From the NCBI RefSeq assembly GCF_017471675.1, contig NZ_JAFUSK010000002.1:17851-81850 (forward strand): a DNA stretch of 64,000 bases. Direction: 5' to 3'. The notes under the pieces are model-generated. The model worked only from the letters and a program-made list of their open reading frames with translations. It searched no databases and had not been told where the DNA came from. Position 1 is the stretch's first letter; each line of letters starts with the position of its first letter. Below are positions 26,294-34,582 of the stretch, in pieces. The position numbers were made by a program, and so were the translations under genes. The stretch comes from Pseudobutyrivibrio sp. GTDB lineage: Bacteria > Bacillota > Clostridia > Lachnospirales > Lachnospiraceae.

Positions 26294-27148
26294 ATGGCAG
26301 ATGTAAAGCTTGACCTTATTGGTGGTGTAACTAATGGTCAGTATAAAAAGACTGCAGAGTCACAAGAGGCTACTAAAAGTAATACTACAACATCCACATC
26401 TAAAACTAAGGATGCAAAAAGTACTGAATATAATCAGGATATGTTTTTACAGCTGTTAGTAGCTGAAATGCAATACCAGGATCCACTACAGCCTACAGAT
26501 AACAGCCAGTATGTTGCTCAGCTTGCTTCATTTACACAGATTGAAGCCATTCAAAGTGTACAATCTGGTATGGAAAATATCGAGGGCAACAGCTTAGTTG
26601 GAAACTATGTGACATTAAAGGTTAATGGTAAGGAAATTACAGGTATTGTTGATTTTGTGCAGAAGGATGACGAAAAAGGCTTAATGGTATCTGTGGATGG
26701 ACAGATGTATGAAAAGTCAAAAATAACATCTGTTGTTGACGGAGATTATTACATGTCTAAATACGTTGTAAGCCTCTTTACCGATGAAGTTAATAAGCTT
26801 CCTAAGGTAGAGGAAGTTACAGTAAAAGATGGAGAGAAGATTGCAGGTGCAACTGCATATTACAACGCATTAAGTCAATATCCAAGATCTTATGATTTCT
26901 TGGAAGAGGATGTTGAGAAAAAGTATCTTGAAGTATTAGCTCAATTTGAAAAGCTAATGAAAGCGGTAGAAGAAGCCGATAAAAATAGTGAGGCTACTTC
27001 TGAAACCCCTGAAAAAGTATCGGATGCTTCATCTGAAAATACTGCTGAGGCTGAAAAGAATGCTGACATGAATATATCAACTGATAATACCCCAGAAGTA
27101 AATACAGAAGATGAAGAGGTTTTAGTGGAAGGAGCCACAGAGATTTAA
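26294..27148 (+). CDS. flgD: Flagellar hook capping protein FlgD
   Basis: 284 residues. The conserved N-terminal region is YNQDMFLQLLVAEMQYQDPLQPTDNSQYVAQLASFTQIEAIQSV, the FlgD hallmark, followed by a small beta domain (GNYVTLKVNGKEITGIVDFV). The last ~70 residues are an acidic Glu/Ser/Thr tail not needed in most FlgD proteins. It caps the growing hook. SD GGGAGGAGG. The tail may be a lineage extension. Confidence 0.95.
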   Translation: MADVKLDLIGGVTNGQYKKTAESQEATKSNTTTSTSKTKDAKSTEYNQDMFLQLLVAEMQYQDPLQPTDNSQYVAQLASFTQIEAIQSVQSGMENIEGNSLVGNYVTLKVNGKEITGIVDFVQKDDEKGLMVSVDGQMYEKSKITSVVDGDYYMSKYVVSLFTDEVNKLPKVEEVTVKDGEKIAGATAYYNALSQYPRSYDFLEEDVEKKYLEVLAQFEKLMKAVEEADKNSEATSETPEKVSDASSENTAEAEKNADMNISTDNTPEVNTEDEEVLVEGATEI

Positions 27149-27164
27149 AGCTTAGGAGGGTAAC

Positions 27165-27566
27165 ATGAGTAATATAAGTATTAATCCTAATTTCACCTCC
27201 ATAGAGCAAGTTGCTGGAACTTATCTAAATCCAGCTGCTGAGTCTAGACCACTTGGCAACTTAAATGGCGCAAGCTTTGAAGATATTTTTAAGCAGAAGC
27301 TTGAAAGTGCTTCTGAATTAAAATTCTCTAAGCATGCAACCCAAAGGCTTGATGACAGAAATATCGTTCTATCTGAGGAGCAATCTCTTAGATTAGAGGA
27401 AGGTGTTCAAAAGGCACAGGCTAAGGGTATAACTGATTCTCTGGTTTTATTAGATACACTTGCATTCATAGTCAATGTACCTAACCAGACAGTTGTAACT
27501 GCTATGGATCAGACTGAATCAGAAGAAAACATTTTTACAAATATTGACGGTGCTGTTATAGTTTAG
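27165..27566 (+). CDS. Flagellar operon protein of the TIGR02530 family
   Basis: 133 residues, soluble. The core FSKHATQRLDDRNIVLSEEQSLRLEEGVQKAQAKGITDSLVLLD is the signature of the TIGR02530 flagellar family found between flgD and flgE in Bacillus and Clostridia. Its biochemical role is not established. It starts 17 bp after flgD and ends about 90 bp before flgE, a gap that holds a structured leader. Confidence 0.88.
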   Translation: MSNISINPNFTSIEQVAGTYLNPAAESRPLGNLNGASFEDIFKQKLESASELKFSKHATQRLDDRNIVLSEEQSLRLEEGVQKAQAKGITDSLVLLDTLAFIVNVPNQTVVTAMDQTESEENIFTNIDGAVIV

Positions 27567-27593
27567 CTGGACCTTATGGAAGCTAATTGTCCC

Positions 27594-27647
27594 TGACTGA
27601 CAGATGGGGCAAGCAGTCACCTCAAGTGCACTTTGCTTTGAGGAGGT
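27594..27647 (+). promoter_or_regulatory. Structured leader of flgE with sequestered ribosome site
   Basis: Two adjoining hairpins: TGACTG (27594-27599) with CAGTCA (27614-27619), and directly next to it CCTCAA (27620-27625) with TTGAGG (27638-27643). The second stem takes up the first half of the flgE ribosome site GAGGAGGT (27640-27647). GTCCC and GGGGC within the first hairpin can form a competing pairing. The arrangement suggests translational control of the hook protein. Confidence 0.45.
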
Positions 27648-27655
27648 CATTCATT

Positions 27656-29308
27656 ATGATGAGATCACTTTTCTCTGGTGTGGCAGGTCTTAAGACACAT
27701 CAGACAAAAATGGATGTTATTGGTAATAACATCTCTAACGTTAACACAGTTGCGTTCAAATCATCTTCAACAACGTTTTCTGATATTATGTATCAGACAA
27801 CTTCACAGGCATCTGGTGCCACTGCAACCCGTGGTGGTGTAAATGCTAAGCAGATTGGTCTTGGTGTTACCAATGGAGCAACAAAAATATCTGTTACTTC
27901 ATCAGGCGCTGCCCAGTCTACTGGTGATGCTCTTGATATCAGATTATCTGACACTAATACAACCAACTTTTTTGTAGTAAATAATGGCTCTGAGAATGTA
28001 TTTACAAGAGCAGGTTCATTCTATATTGATGGTAACGGTAACCTTGCCATGACAACAACTGGTTACTTGGTTATGGGATGGCAGGTTGATGCCCAGAACC
28101 CATCTGTAATCAACAAGAACACTGTAACTCCACTTAGAGTAATGCAGGCTGCAAATCTTACATCTCCTCCTGAGGCTACAACAGAGGCTAGCTTCAGTGG
28201 TGTAATTGATAAATATGATTCACAGTTTAAATCTTCTAGTGGATACGCCCGCTCATTTACTTTGTACGATAACTTAGGATATTCATATACAGCTAAATTT
28301 GCTATTAAGCTGGAGGACGGGGAAACTGGCAAGTATTCAGTTAGTTTAACTGGTGTTTATGATACTAACAATAACAATATTCTGGCTGATTATCTAAGTG
28401 AATCAGCAGATAATACTTTAGATAAGATTTTTGGTGGAGATAATCCTACACCATTTACTAAGGTATACTCACTAAGTACTGGAGTTACTAGTGGCGGAAG
28501 CTCTGATTTAGTTACATACGATGGTGTTACATACCAGTATAATGCAAAAGAAAATAAATTTGTGGCGGCTGATAATTCAGGTAAAACACTAACATTGGCT
28601 CAGGTCTGTGGGCTTGATGATGATAGCGCAGTTATTGGAGTAGATGTTTCTGGAAGTACCATTACACTTACAATGGCTTCTTCAGAGCTTCAGTTTCATA
28701 CCAAAGAAGGTAATTTGATTTATGCCGGAAGCGAAGGCAATACAAAAATAACATTACATACATCCCTTCTTGGACCAAATACAAGTAATACAGACCCATT
28801 AACAGGAGATAATATTAACAGAGCTTTATCTGATATATCTATCGATTTTGCCCAGCTTATGAACTATGATAACGGCGGTACATCAACTGCTGTTGCAAAC
28901 CGTGGTGTTCCAGATGGAACTATTATGAGAGGTGAAGGTAAGAAGCTCGGTACAATGACTGGCCTTTCAGTATCAAATGATGGTAAGATTTATGGCTCAT
29001 ATTCAAATGGTAACACAGTTCTTTTAGGACAGATTGCAGCTGCTCAATTCGCTAACGCATCTGGTCTTGAAGAAATTGGTAACAACTGTTACAAGACAAC
29101 ACTTAACTCAGGAGAGTTTGATGGTATTGGGGTTGACATTTCAGCTGATGGTTCTTCTATGAACACAGGACAGCTTGAAATGGCTAACGTAGACCTTTCT
29201 GCGGAGTTCACCGACATGATTACCACTCAACGTGGTTTCCAGGCAAACTCACGTATTATCACCGTATCCGACACAATGCTTGAAGAACTTATCAACCTCA
29301 AACGATAA
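27656..29308 (+). CDS. flgE: Flagellar hook protein FlgE
   Basis: 550 residues from ATG 27656 (ATG 27659 is equally possible). GAGGAGGT lies 8 nt upstream, and the protein then starts with the family N-terminus MRSLFSGVAGLKTHQTKMDVIGNNISNVNTVAFKSSS. Translation from 27587 would add 23 residues foreign to the family. The C-terminus VDLSAEFTDMITTQRGFQANSRIITVSDTMLEELINLKR is the paired hook/rod helix. The middle is the variable exposed hook domain. It is the last gene before the terminator at 29329. Confidence 0.95.
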   Translation: MMRSLFSGVAGLKTHQTKMDVIGNNISNVNTVAFKSSSTTFSDIMYQTTSQASGATATRGGVNAKQIGLGVTNGATKISVTSSGAAQSTGDALDIRLSDTNTTNFFVVNNGSENVFTRAGSFYIDGNGNLAMTTTGYLVMGWQVDAQNPSVINKNTVTPLRVMQAANLTSPPEATTEASFSGVIDKYDSQFKSSSGYARSFTLYDNLGYSYTAKFAIKLEDGETGKYSVSLTGVYDTNNNNILADYLSESADNTLDKIFGGDNPTPFTKVYSLSTGVTSGGSSDLVTYDGVTYQYNAKENKFVAADNSGKTLTLAQVCGLDDDSAVIGVDVSGSTITLTMASSELQFHTKEGNLIYAGSEGNTKITLHTSLLGPNTSNTDPLTGDNINRALSDISIDFAQLMNYDNGGTSTAVANRGVPDGTIMRGEGKKLGTMTGLSVSNDGKIYGSYSNGNTVLLGQIAAAQFANASGLEEIGNNCYKTTLNSGEFDGIGVDISADGSSMNTGQLEMANVDLSAEFTDMITTQRGFQANSRIITVSDTMLEELINLKR

Positions 29309-29328
29309 TTTAGTTTAGGTTAAATCTC

Positions 29329-29360
29329 GCTAGGGCGTCTACACGCCCTAGCTATTTTTT
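29329..29360 (+). terminator. Intrinsic terminator after flgE
   Basis: GCTAGGGCGT (29329-29338), CTAC loop, ACGCCCTAGC (29343-29352), then TATTTTTTA. A perfect 10-bp GC-rich stem with a T run. It divides the flagellar cluster into flgB-flgE and motA onward. Confidence 0.88.
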
Positions 29361-29368
29361 ATGTATAG

Positions 29369-29500
29369 TAAGCGGCTACTCAACCTAGGCAAGCGCGAGC
29401 AAGAGGGCCCCATTCAGCTAAGGAGGGACCCTTTAGGGAGGTTCCCTTGGCTGAAACGGGAGATGGCTTGCGGGAGCATGTAATTCTTGGAGGCCGCTTA
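29369..29500 (+). ncRNA. Unrecognised GC-rich structured element between flgE and motA
   Basis: 132 nt closed by TAAGCGGC (29369-29376) and its perfect complement GCCGCTTA (29493-29500). Inside are GCAAGC (29389-29394) with GCTTGC (29466-29471), then a CCC/GGG step, then an 11-bp stem TTCAGCTAAGG with CCTTGGCTGAA (one G-U pair), capped by a GGGACC/GGTTCC hairpin. GC content is clearly higher than the AT-rich flanks. It holds no sensible reading frame. I could not match it to a riboswitch or RNA class I know. The strand is uncertain; + is assumed from the operon. Confidence 0.5.
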
Positions 29501-29526
29501 GAATAATAGTGTAATGAAATTTTAAA

Positions 29527-29541
29527 AATTTTGTGAATATT
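29527..29541. promoter_or_regulatory. Candidate CodY box upstream of motA
   Basis: AATTTTGTGAATATT matches 13 of 15 positions of the CodY consensus. It lies 64 bp before the motA -35 element, after the structured element. The surroundings are AT-rich, which raises the chance of a random match. Confidence 0.35.
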
Positions 29542-29604
29542 CTATATTTAGTGGTTAGGACATGGAAAAAACACAATAATATGAGAGGATTTTATGTATA
29601 AAAG

Positions 29605-29633
29605 TAGACAATAAAGTTTAAATCTAGTAAAAT
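29605..29633 (+). promoter_or_regulatory. Candidate sigma-A promoter for motA and downstream genes
   Basis: TAGACA (29605-29610), exact 17-bp spacer, TAAAAT (29628-29633). With the terminator at 29329 it would start a second flagellar transcript. In the 400-bp gap 29309-29708 the order is terminator, structured element, CodY-like site, this promoter and the motA ribosome site. flbD, which often lies here in other Firmicutes, is absent. Confidence 0.5.
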
Positions 29634-29708
29634 ATACACAAAAGTTAAAGCGCGTAATTCCATGCAATTTGGCTAGATTTTCTAAAAAATTACGGGGTGG
29701 TGAGAGTT

Positions 29709-30506
29709 TTGGATATAGCTACTTTAGCTGGTTTGGTACTGGGTGTTGTAATGGTTATCTTTGGAATCGTTTCATCCGGTGGTGTCGCAGCAATGGCAAA
29801 CTTCATAGACGTTCCATCAGTTATTATCACAATTGGTGGTTCATTGTCTTCTTGTTTGGCGTGTAATAAGATGGCCGACTTCATTGGTGGACTAAAGGGT
29901 ATTACTTTAGCTATTAATGAACCAAAGGTAGTAAGTCCAGCTGATAGTATTTCTCAAATCATTAATCTGGCCAATATTTCCAGAAAAGAGGGTATACTAG
30001 CCCTAGAAGAGGCAGCACATAGTATAGATGATGAATTCCTAAAAAAAGGAATTAACTTAGTAGTAGATGGTACAGAACCTGAACTTGTAAGAGCTATTCT
30101 CGAAACGGATCTTGATAATATGGAATCAAGACATAAAACAGTTATAAACTTCTGGTCTAAATGGGGTGAAATGGGACCAGCCTGGGGAATGATTGGTACC
30201 TTAGTAGGTCTGGTTAACATGTTAAAGAACCTTGAAGATGCATCTACAATTGGTCCTAACATGGCCGTTGCCTTACTTACAACACTTTATGGTTCTCTAA
30301 TTGCCAACTGGCTTACAGGTCCTATAGGAACTAAGCTTGGTATTAACAGTGGATTGGAGACAATGTCTAAGAGTATTACAGTGGAGGGCTTGCTATCTAT
30401 TCAAGCAGGTGAAAACCCACGAGTAATAGAAGAAAAACTTAAATCCTTCTTGCCACCTTCAGCTCGTGAAGCTATTGGCGGAGGCGATGGAGGAGGTGAA
30501 GGCTAA
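29709..30506 (+). CDS. motA: Flagellar motor stator protein MotA
   Basis: 265 residues from TTG 29709. GGGGTGGTGA ends 6 nt before it, and this gives the family N-terminus MDIATLAGLVLGVVMVIFGI. The GTG codons at 29697 and 29700 lie inside that ribosome site. Four membrane helices, two at the N-terminus and two after residue ~140, flank a cytoplasmic loop with conserved charged residues for FliG contact. WGEMGPAWGMIGTLVGLVNML and the ALLTTLYGSLIANW segment are the MotA/TolQ signature with the ion path. Ends on the motB start (TAATG). Confidence 0.95.
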   Translation: MDIATLAGLVLGVVMVIFGIVSSGGVAAMANFIDVPSVIITIGGSLSSCLACNKMADFIGGLKGITLAINEPKVVSPADSISQIINLANISRKEGILALEEAAHSIDDEFLKKGINLVVDGTEPELVRAILETDLDNMESRHKTVINFWSKWGEMGPAWGMIGTLVGLVNMLKNLEDASTIGPNMAVALLTTLYGSLIANWLTGPIGTKLGINSGLETMSKSITVEGLLSIQAGENPRVIEEKLKSFLPPSAREAIGGGDGGGEG

Positions 30507-31408
30507 TGGCAAAGAAGCCAAAGCAAGAGGAGGCTCCTGCTGGTTCTCCTGCCTGGATGGCCACCTTCTCAGACTTGATGAACCTATTACTTTGCTTCTT
30601 CGTATTGCTTTTTTCTATGAGTAGTACAGATACGGAGAAATTTCAGGAAGTAATAGCAAGTATTCAGTCTAGTTTTAGTATATTTTCATCGGGCGGCACC
30701 TCTATTGGTGAGGGACAGATGATTTCTTCGGGAATCAGTCAGCTTGAAATGTTTGATGATTATTTTAATAGTGTTCATGATGGTGATGATGAACAGTACG
30801 AAAAGGAGGGAGCGACCGATACCAAAAATGAAGGAGAGCAACAGGAAGATGGCTCTGCTTCAAATGAAGGTGAGGAAACCTCAAATGGTGTTTCTGTAGA
30901 AGAGGCGCAAGAAGCTTTAGAGGAAGCTGGTGCTACAGAAAGCGAGTCCATTGCAGAAGAAATTGAAAGCAAGCTTTCGGAATATGGTCTTCAGGATCAG
31001 GTGGAAGTTGATTTTAATGCAAATTACGTAATGATTACCATTAATGGTGCTTTGCTTTTTGATTCTGGTAAGGCAGTGCTTACAGAAGATGCTATACCTA
31101 TAGTTGATAACTTATCCAAAATACTCTCACAGTATACAAATAATATTATTGAAATTGAGGGACATACAGATAATGTTCCAATGAAATCTGGTACTTACGA
31201 AAATAACGATGTACTTTCAATGTACAGAGCACTTTATGTTGCCGAAAGAATACGACAGGTTACTAACCTTAATCCTGCATATATTAAATCAGCGGGTAGA
31301 GGTGAATATGTTCCTATAGCGGACAATAGTACTGCAGAGGGGCGAGCAAGAAATAGACGTGTTGAAATCAAAATTTACAACTCATATTCATCTAATACAG
31401 ATGAGTAA
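30506..31408 (+). CDS. motB: Flagellar motor stator protein MotB
   Basis: 300 residues. One membrane helix near 19-42 carries the ion-binding Asp in WMATFSDLMNLLLCFFVLLFS (Asp about residue 22). A long acidic linker (residues ~90-155) leads to a C-terminal OmpA-like peptidoglycan-binding domain with EIEGHTDNVPM and RRVEI. It anchors the stator to the wall. Start overlaps the motA stop by one base, so the two are translationally coupled. Whether protons or sodium drive it cannot be judged reliably. Confidence 0.95.
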   Translation: MAKKPKQEEAPAGSPAWMATFSDLMNLLLCFFVLLFSMSSTDTEKFQEVIASIQSSFSIFSSGGTSIGEGQMISSGISQLEMFDDYFNSVHDGDDEQYEKEGATDTKNEGEQQEDGSASNEGEETSNGVSVEEAQEALEEAGATESESIAEEIESKLSEYGLQDQVEVDFNANYVMITINGALLFDSGKAVLTEDAIPIVDNLSKILSQYTNNIIEIEGHTDNVPMKSGTYENNDVLSMYRALYVAERIRQVTNLNPAYIKSAGRGEYVPIADNSTAEGRARNRRVEIKIYNSYSSNTDE

Positions 31409-31420
31409 GAAAGGCAAATC

Positions 31421-31945
31421 ATGAAGAGAAATTTGATTACAGTAGTTATACTTGCGCTGGTTGTTGTTAATCTGGCTCTTACAGCGGTTTTGACAATAAC
31501 TATCATACCAGAGACCCAAAAGGCTAATGAGCTAATCACAAAGGTATGCTCGGCTATAGATTTGGATTTGGTGGCTGGAGATACCGCAGGTTCATTGGCA
31601 GTAAATGTATCCGATATGGTTGATTATGCTGTTAATACAGGCGAAAATCTTACTATAAACTTAGCCGATAGTGGTGATGGTGCTACTCATTACGCTGTAC
31701 TTAGTGTTTCTTTATCACTTGATAGCACCAACGAGGATTACGCAACGATTGCTCCAGATGGTTCTTTAGCAACCTATGACAGTGTTATCAGAGATACCAT
31801 AAACACGATAGTTAAGAATCATACTATTGAGGATATGAAAAATAAAGAGGATGAGGTAAAGGAAGAAATTCTTGAAGCTCTCCAGGGATTGTTTAAATCA
31901 GCATTTATTGTAAGAGTTAACTTCAGTAGTGCAACTTATCAATAA
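31421..31945 (+). CDS. fliL: Flagellar basal body-associated protein FliL
   Basis: 174 residues with one N-terminal membrane helix (LITVVILALVVVNLALTAVLTITII) and an extracytoplasmic domain matching FliL in layout, ending with the typical phenylalanine/valine strand near FIVRVNFSSATYQ. FliL forms rings around stators and increases torque. It follows motB by 12 bp and precedes fliM. The call depends on layout and position, as FliL sequences vary widely. Confidence 0.88.
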   Translation: MKRNLITVVILALVVVNLALTAVLTITIIPETQKANELITKVCSAIDLDLVAGDTAGSLAVNVSDMVDYAVNTGENLTINLADSGDGATHYAVLSVSLSLDSTNEDYATIAPDGSLATYDSVIRDTINTIVKNHTIEDMKNKEDEVKEEILEALQGLFKSAFIVRVNFSSATYQ

Positions 31946-31953
31946 GCTGTTAG

Positions 31954-31983
31954 GCCCTAGCTATAGGAAACTTTTAATAGGGC
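31954..31983 (+). other. Hairpin between fliL and fliM
   Basis: GCCCTA (31954-31959) and TAGGGC (31978-31983) enclose an 18-nt loop. There is no T run, so it is not a terminator. It could be an mRNA processing or stability site. Confidence 0.3.
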
Positions 31984-32023
31984 AAAATACATTATTACTG
32001 GGACGAATGGTGGTGAGAAAACT

Positions 32024-33004
32024 TTGGGTGACGTTCTTTCACAAAACGAAATAGACAACCTGCTGAACGCCTTAACAAGCGGTGAATTAGATGCAGAAGA
32101 AATCAAAAATAATAAAGAAAAGCCTGTTAAGAATTATGATTTTGCAAGACCATCCAAGTTTTCTAAGGAGCATCTTCGTACAATGGAAATTATCTTCGAG
32201 CATTATGGAAGATTACTTTCCACCAATTTACCAATATTCCTTAGAAAGAATATACAGGTAGAGGTAATGAACTCCGAGGCTGTTACCTACATGGAGTTTT
32301 CAAATTCCCTTTCGAATCCTGTGCTTTTAGGTGTGGTTGATTTTTCTCCCTTAGAGGGAAATATAATCGTAGAAATGGCTTCTAATCTTGGCTTTGCCAT
32401 GGTTGATAGAATGCTTGGGGGCGAAGGAGAACCCCTTGATAAAATAAGAGATTTCTCAGAAATTGAGCTGTTACTTATAGAAAGGGTTATGACTTCTTGT
32501 GTGGACTTGCTTAGAGAACCCTGGGAGAACGTACTTGATGTTCATCCTAGACTTGAAAGAATTGAGACGAACTCTCAGTTCGCACAGATTATATCACCGT
32601 CAGAGATGATTGCAATTGTAACTGTCAATATAAAAATCGGTGATGTAGAAGGCCTTATGAATATTTGTTTACCTTTTATTACTTTAGAGCCAGTTATGGA
32701 CAAATTAAACACAAAGTTCTGGTATAGTAGTCAAAAGGAGAAAGCAGGTGAGAATTATTCAGAGGCTGTTGAAGCACTTATTACTCACGCTAAGATACCA
32801 GTTACCGCAGTACTGGGCAATAGTACAATTACGGTGGCTGATTTCTCCCAGCTTCAAGTTGGGGATATAGTTAGACTTGATACAAAGGTAGATCAAGAGC
32901 TAGATGTTTTCGTGGGCGACATAAAGAAGTTCCAAGCCCTTCCAGGAGCATCAGGTAAGGATTACGCAGTTAGAGTGACACAAATCATTAGGGAGGAGCA
33001 GTAG
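32024..33004 (+). CDS. fliM: Flagellar motor switch protein FliM
   Basis: 326 residues from TTG with GGTGGTGAG upstream, the same arrangement as motA. The N-terminal LSQNEIDNLLNAL is the CheY-P docking peptide. The middle is the CheC-like domain with MDRMLGGEGEP. The C-terminus is the FliN-like domain (SPOA, LQVGDIVRLDTKVDQELDVFVG). It links CheY signalling to FliG. fliY follows 1 bp after the stop. Confidence 0.97.
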   Translation: MGDVLSQNEIDNLLNALTSGELDAEEIKNNKEKPVKNYDFARPSKFSKEHLRTMEIIFEHYGRLLSTNLPIFLRKNIQVEVMNSEAVTYMEFSNSLSNPVLLGVVDFSPLEGNIIVEMASNLGFAMVDRMLGGEGEPLDKIRDFSEIELLLIERVMTSCVDLLREPWENVLDVHPRLERIETNSQFAQIISPSEMIAIVTVNIKIGDVEGLMNICLPFITLEPVMDKLNTKFWYSSQKEKAGENYSEAVEALITHAKIPVTAVLGNSTITVADFSQLQVGDIVRLDTKVDQELDVFVGDIKKFQALPGASGKDYAVRVTQIIREEQ

Positions 33005-33005
33005 A

Positions 33006-34193
33006 ATGGGAGACGGTGTATTATCACAGGATGAGATTAATGCACTACTTAGTGGGGGTATTCCAGATGCAGGCCCTTCGGAAAGCGGATCGTCAGGAGG
33101 CGGTGGAGAACTTTCCGAACAGCAAATAGATACAATTGGTGAGGTTGCCAATATAAGCATGGGAAGTGCAGCAACAACGCTTTTCTCCTTGGTAAACCAA
33201 AAGGTAGAAATATCAACACCGGTTGTTACTGAAACTAATTGGGAAGATTTAGCATCTAATTATGATAATTCCTGCGTTGTAGTTAGAATTGGTTACACTA
33301 AGGGTCTTGATGGTTCTAACATCCTTGTACTGAAAGAGGATGACGTAAAGGTTATCACAGACCTGATGATGGGTGGAGATGGCACCAATATAGATGGTGA
33401 GATATCAGACCTTCATCTATCGGCAATATCAGAGGCTATGAACCAGATGATGGGAGCAAGTGCAACATCCCTTTCATGTATGCTAAATAAAATGGTAGAT
33501 ATATCACCTCCTACAGCCACTCTTACAGATTTGGCTACTATAGATGCAGGTGAGATTGACGAATTCTTAAAGGAAAATTTCGTAAGAATAGCCTTTAAGA
33601 TGGAAATTGGAACACTGGTAGACAGTGAAATGATGCAGCTGTATCCTATTTCACTTGCCAAGGAGATGTGTGATTCAGTACTCAATAATATGGAGTCTGA
33701 TTCTAAGTCTACAGTGGATGACGGAATAGCAGAAGCACCAGCAGATGCTCCAGCACCACCACCGGCACCAGAGGCAGCAGCTCCACCACCACAGGCTGCG
33801 CCGCCACCACAGATCGATCCAAATATGATGGCAGGGCAGATGCCACAAGGTCAGCCTATGATGATGCCACAGTATATGTATCCACCTCAGCAGCAGGTAA
33901 ATGTACAGCCTGCACAGTTTTCTCCTTTCGGTCCTGGCTTTGCAGCACAGTTCGCCCAGGAGAATATCGACTTAATCTTAGATGTGCCTTTGGAGGTTAC
34001 AGTTGAGTTAGGTCGAACCAATAAAACAATCCAAGATATTTTGGATTTTGCACCAGGTACCATCATCGAGCTAAATAAAATAGCCGGTGAACCAATAGAT
34101 GTACTTGTGAACGGCAAGTACGTGGCAAAAGGCGAAGTCGTAGTAATCGAGGAGTCTTTTGGTGTACGAATAACAGAAATCATCAAAGAATAA
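33006..34193 (+). CDS. fliY: Flagellar switch phosphatase FliY (CheC-FliN fusion)
   Basis: 395 residues in four parts. The N-terminal VLSQDEINALLSGG is a CheY-P docking peptide. The CheC-like phosphatase domain has both signatures, GEVANISMGSAATTL (about 48) and SEAMNQMMGASATSL. A Pro/Ala/Gln/Met-rich linker spans residues ~245-305. The C-terminal FliN domain is DLILDVPLEVTVELGRTNKTIQDILDFAPGTIIELNK. In Bacillus FliY dephosphorylates CheY-P at the switch. It replaces a separate fliN, which is not in the window. Confidence 0.95.
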   Translation: MGDGVLSQDEINALLSGGIPDAGPSESGSSGGGGELSEQQIDTIGEVANISMGSAATTLFSLVNQKVEISTPVVTETNWEDLASNYDNSCVVVRIGYTKGLDGSNILVLKEDDVKVITDLMMGGDGTNIDGEISDLHLSAISEAMNQMMGASATSLSCMLNKMVDISPPTATLTDLATIDAGEIDEFLKENFVRIAFKMEIGTLVDSEMMQLYPISLAKEMCDSVLNNMESDSKSTVDDGIAEAPADAPAPPPAPEAAAPPPQAAPPPQIDPNMMAGQMPQGQPMMMPQYMYPPQQQVNVQPAQFSPFGPGFAAQFAQENIDLILDVPLEVTVELGRTNKTIQDILDFAPGTIIELNKIAGEPIDVLVNGKYVAKGEVVVIEESFGVRITEIIKE

Positions 34194-34218
34194 ACAATAT
34201 ATTTAAGGAGATGAAGAC

Positions 34219-34581
34219 ATGGCAAAAAACATTTTAATCTGTGACGATGCTGCATTTATGAGAATGATGATTAAGGACATTCTCACCAAGAATGGCTACA
34301 ATGTAGTCGGAGAGGCTGAAAACGGCAAGATTGCTGTTGATAAGTATGCTGAGCTTTCTCCAGATCTTGTACTTCTTGATATCACAATGCCTGAGATGGA
34401 CGGTATTGGTGCCCTTAAGGCAATCAAGGAGAAGGATCCTAACGCATGCGTTATTATGTGCTCTGCTATGGGTCAGCAGGCTATGGTTATTGAAGCTATC
34501 CAGTCTGGTGCAAAAGACTTTATCGTAAAGCCATTCCAGGCTGAGCGTGTACTAGAAGCTGTAAAGAAGGTAATTGGATAA
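34219..34581 (+). CDS. cheY: Chemotaxis response regulator CheY
   Basis: 120 residues, a single receiver domain. The acidic pair DD is at about 10-11, the phosphorylation Asp is at about 54 in PDLVLLDITMPEMDG, the conserved Ser is in IIMCSAMGQ, and Lys is in DFIVKPF (about 104). In Bacillus-type systems CheY-P binds FliM and promotes counterclockwise rotation. SD AAGGAG. Its place between fliY and fliO is the same as in Bacillus. Confidence 0.96.
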   Translation: MAKNILICDDAAFMRMMIKDILTKNGYNVVGEAENGKIAVDKYAELSPDLVLLDITMPEMDGIGALKAIKEKDPNACVIMCSAMGQQAMVIEAIQSGAKDFIVKPFQAERVLEAVKKVIG

Positions 34582-34582
34582 T

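Noticed and set aside
27587-27655. N-terminal extension of FlgE from an upstream start
   Set aside because: The extra residues are foreign to the family, and the bases form the structured leader instead.
29369-29500. Integron attC site, 6S RNA or c-di-GMP riboswitch
   Set aside because: It lacks the attC core sites and the conserved riboswitch and 6S motifs as I know them; a faint likeness to the 6S closing region is not enough.
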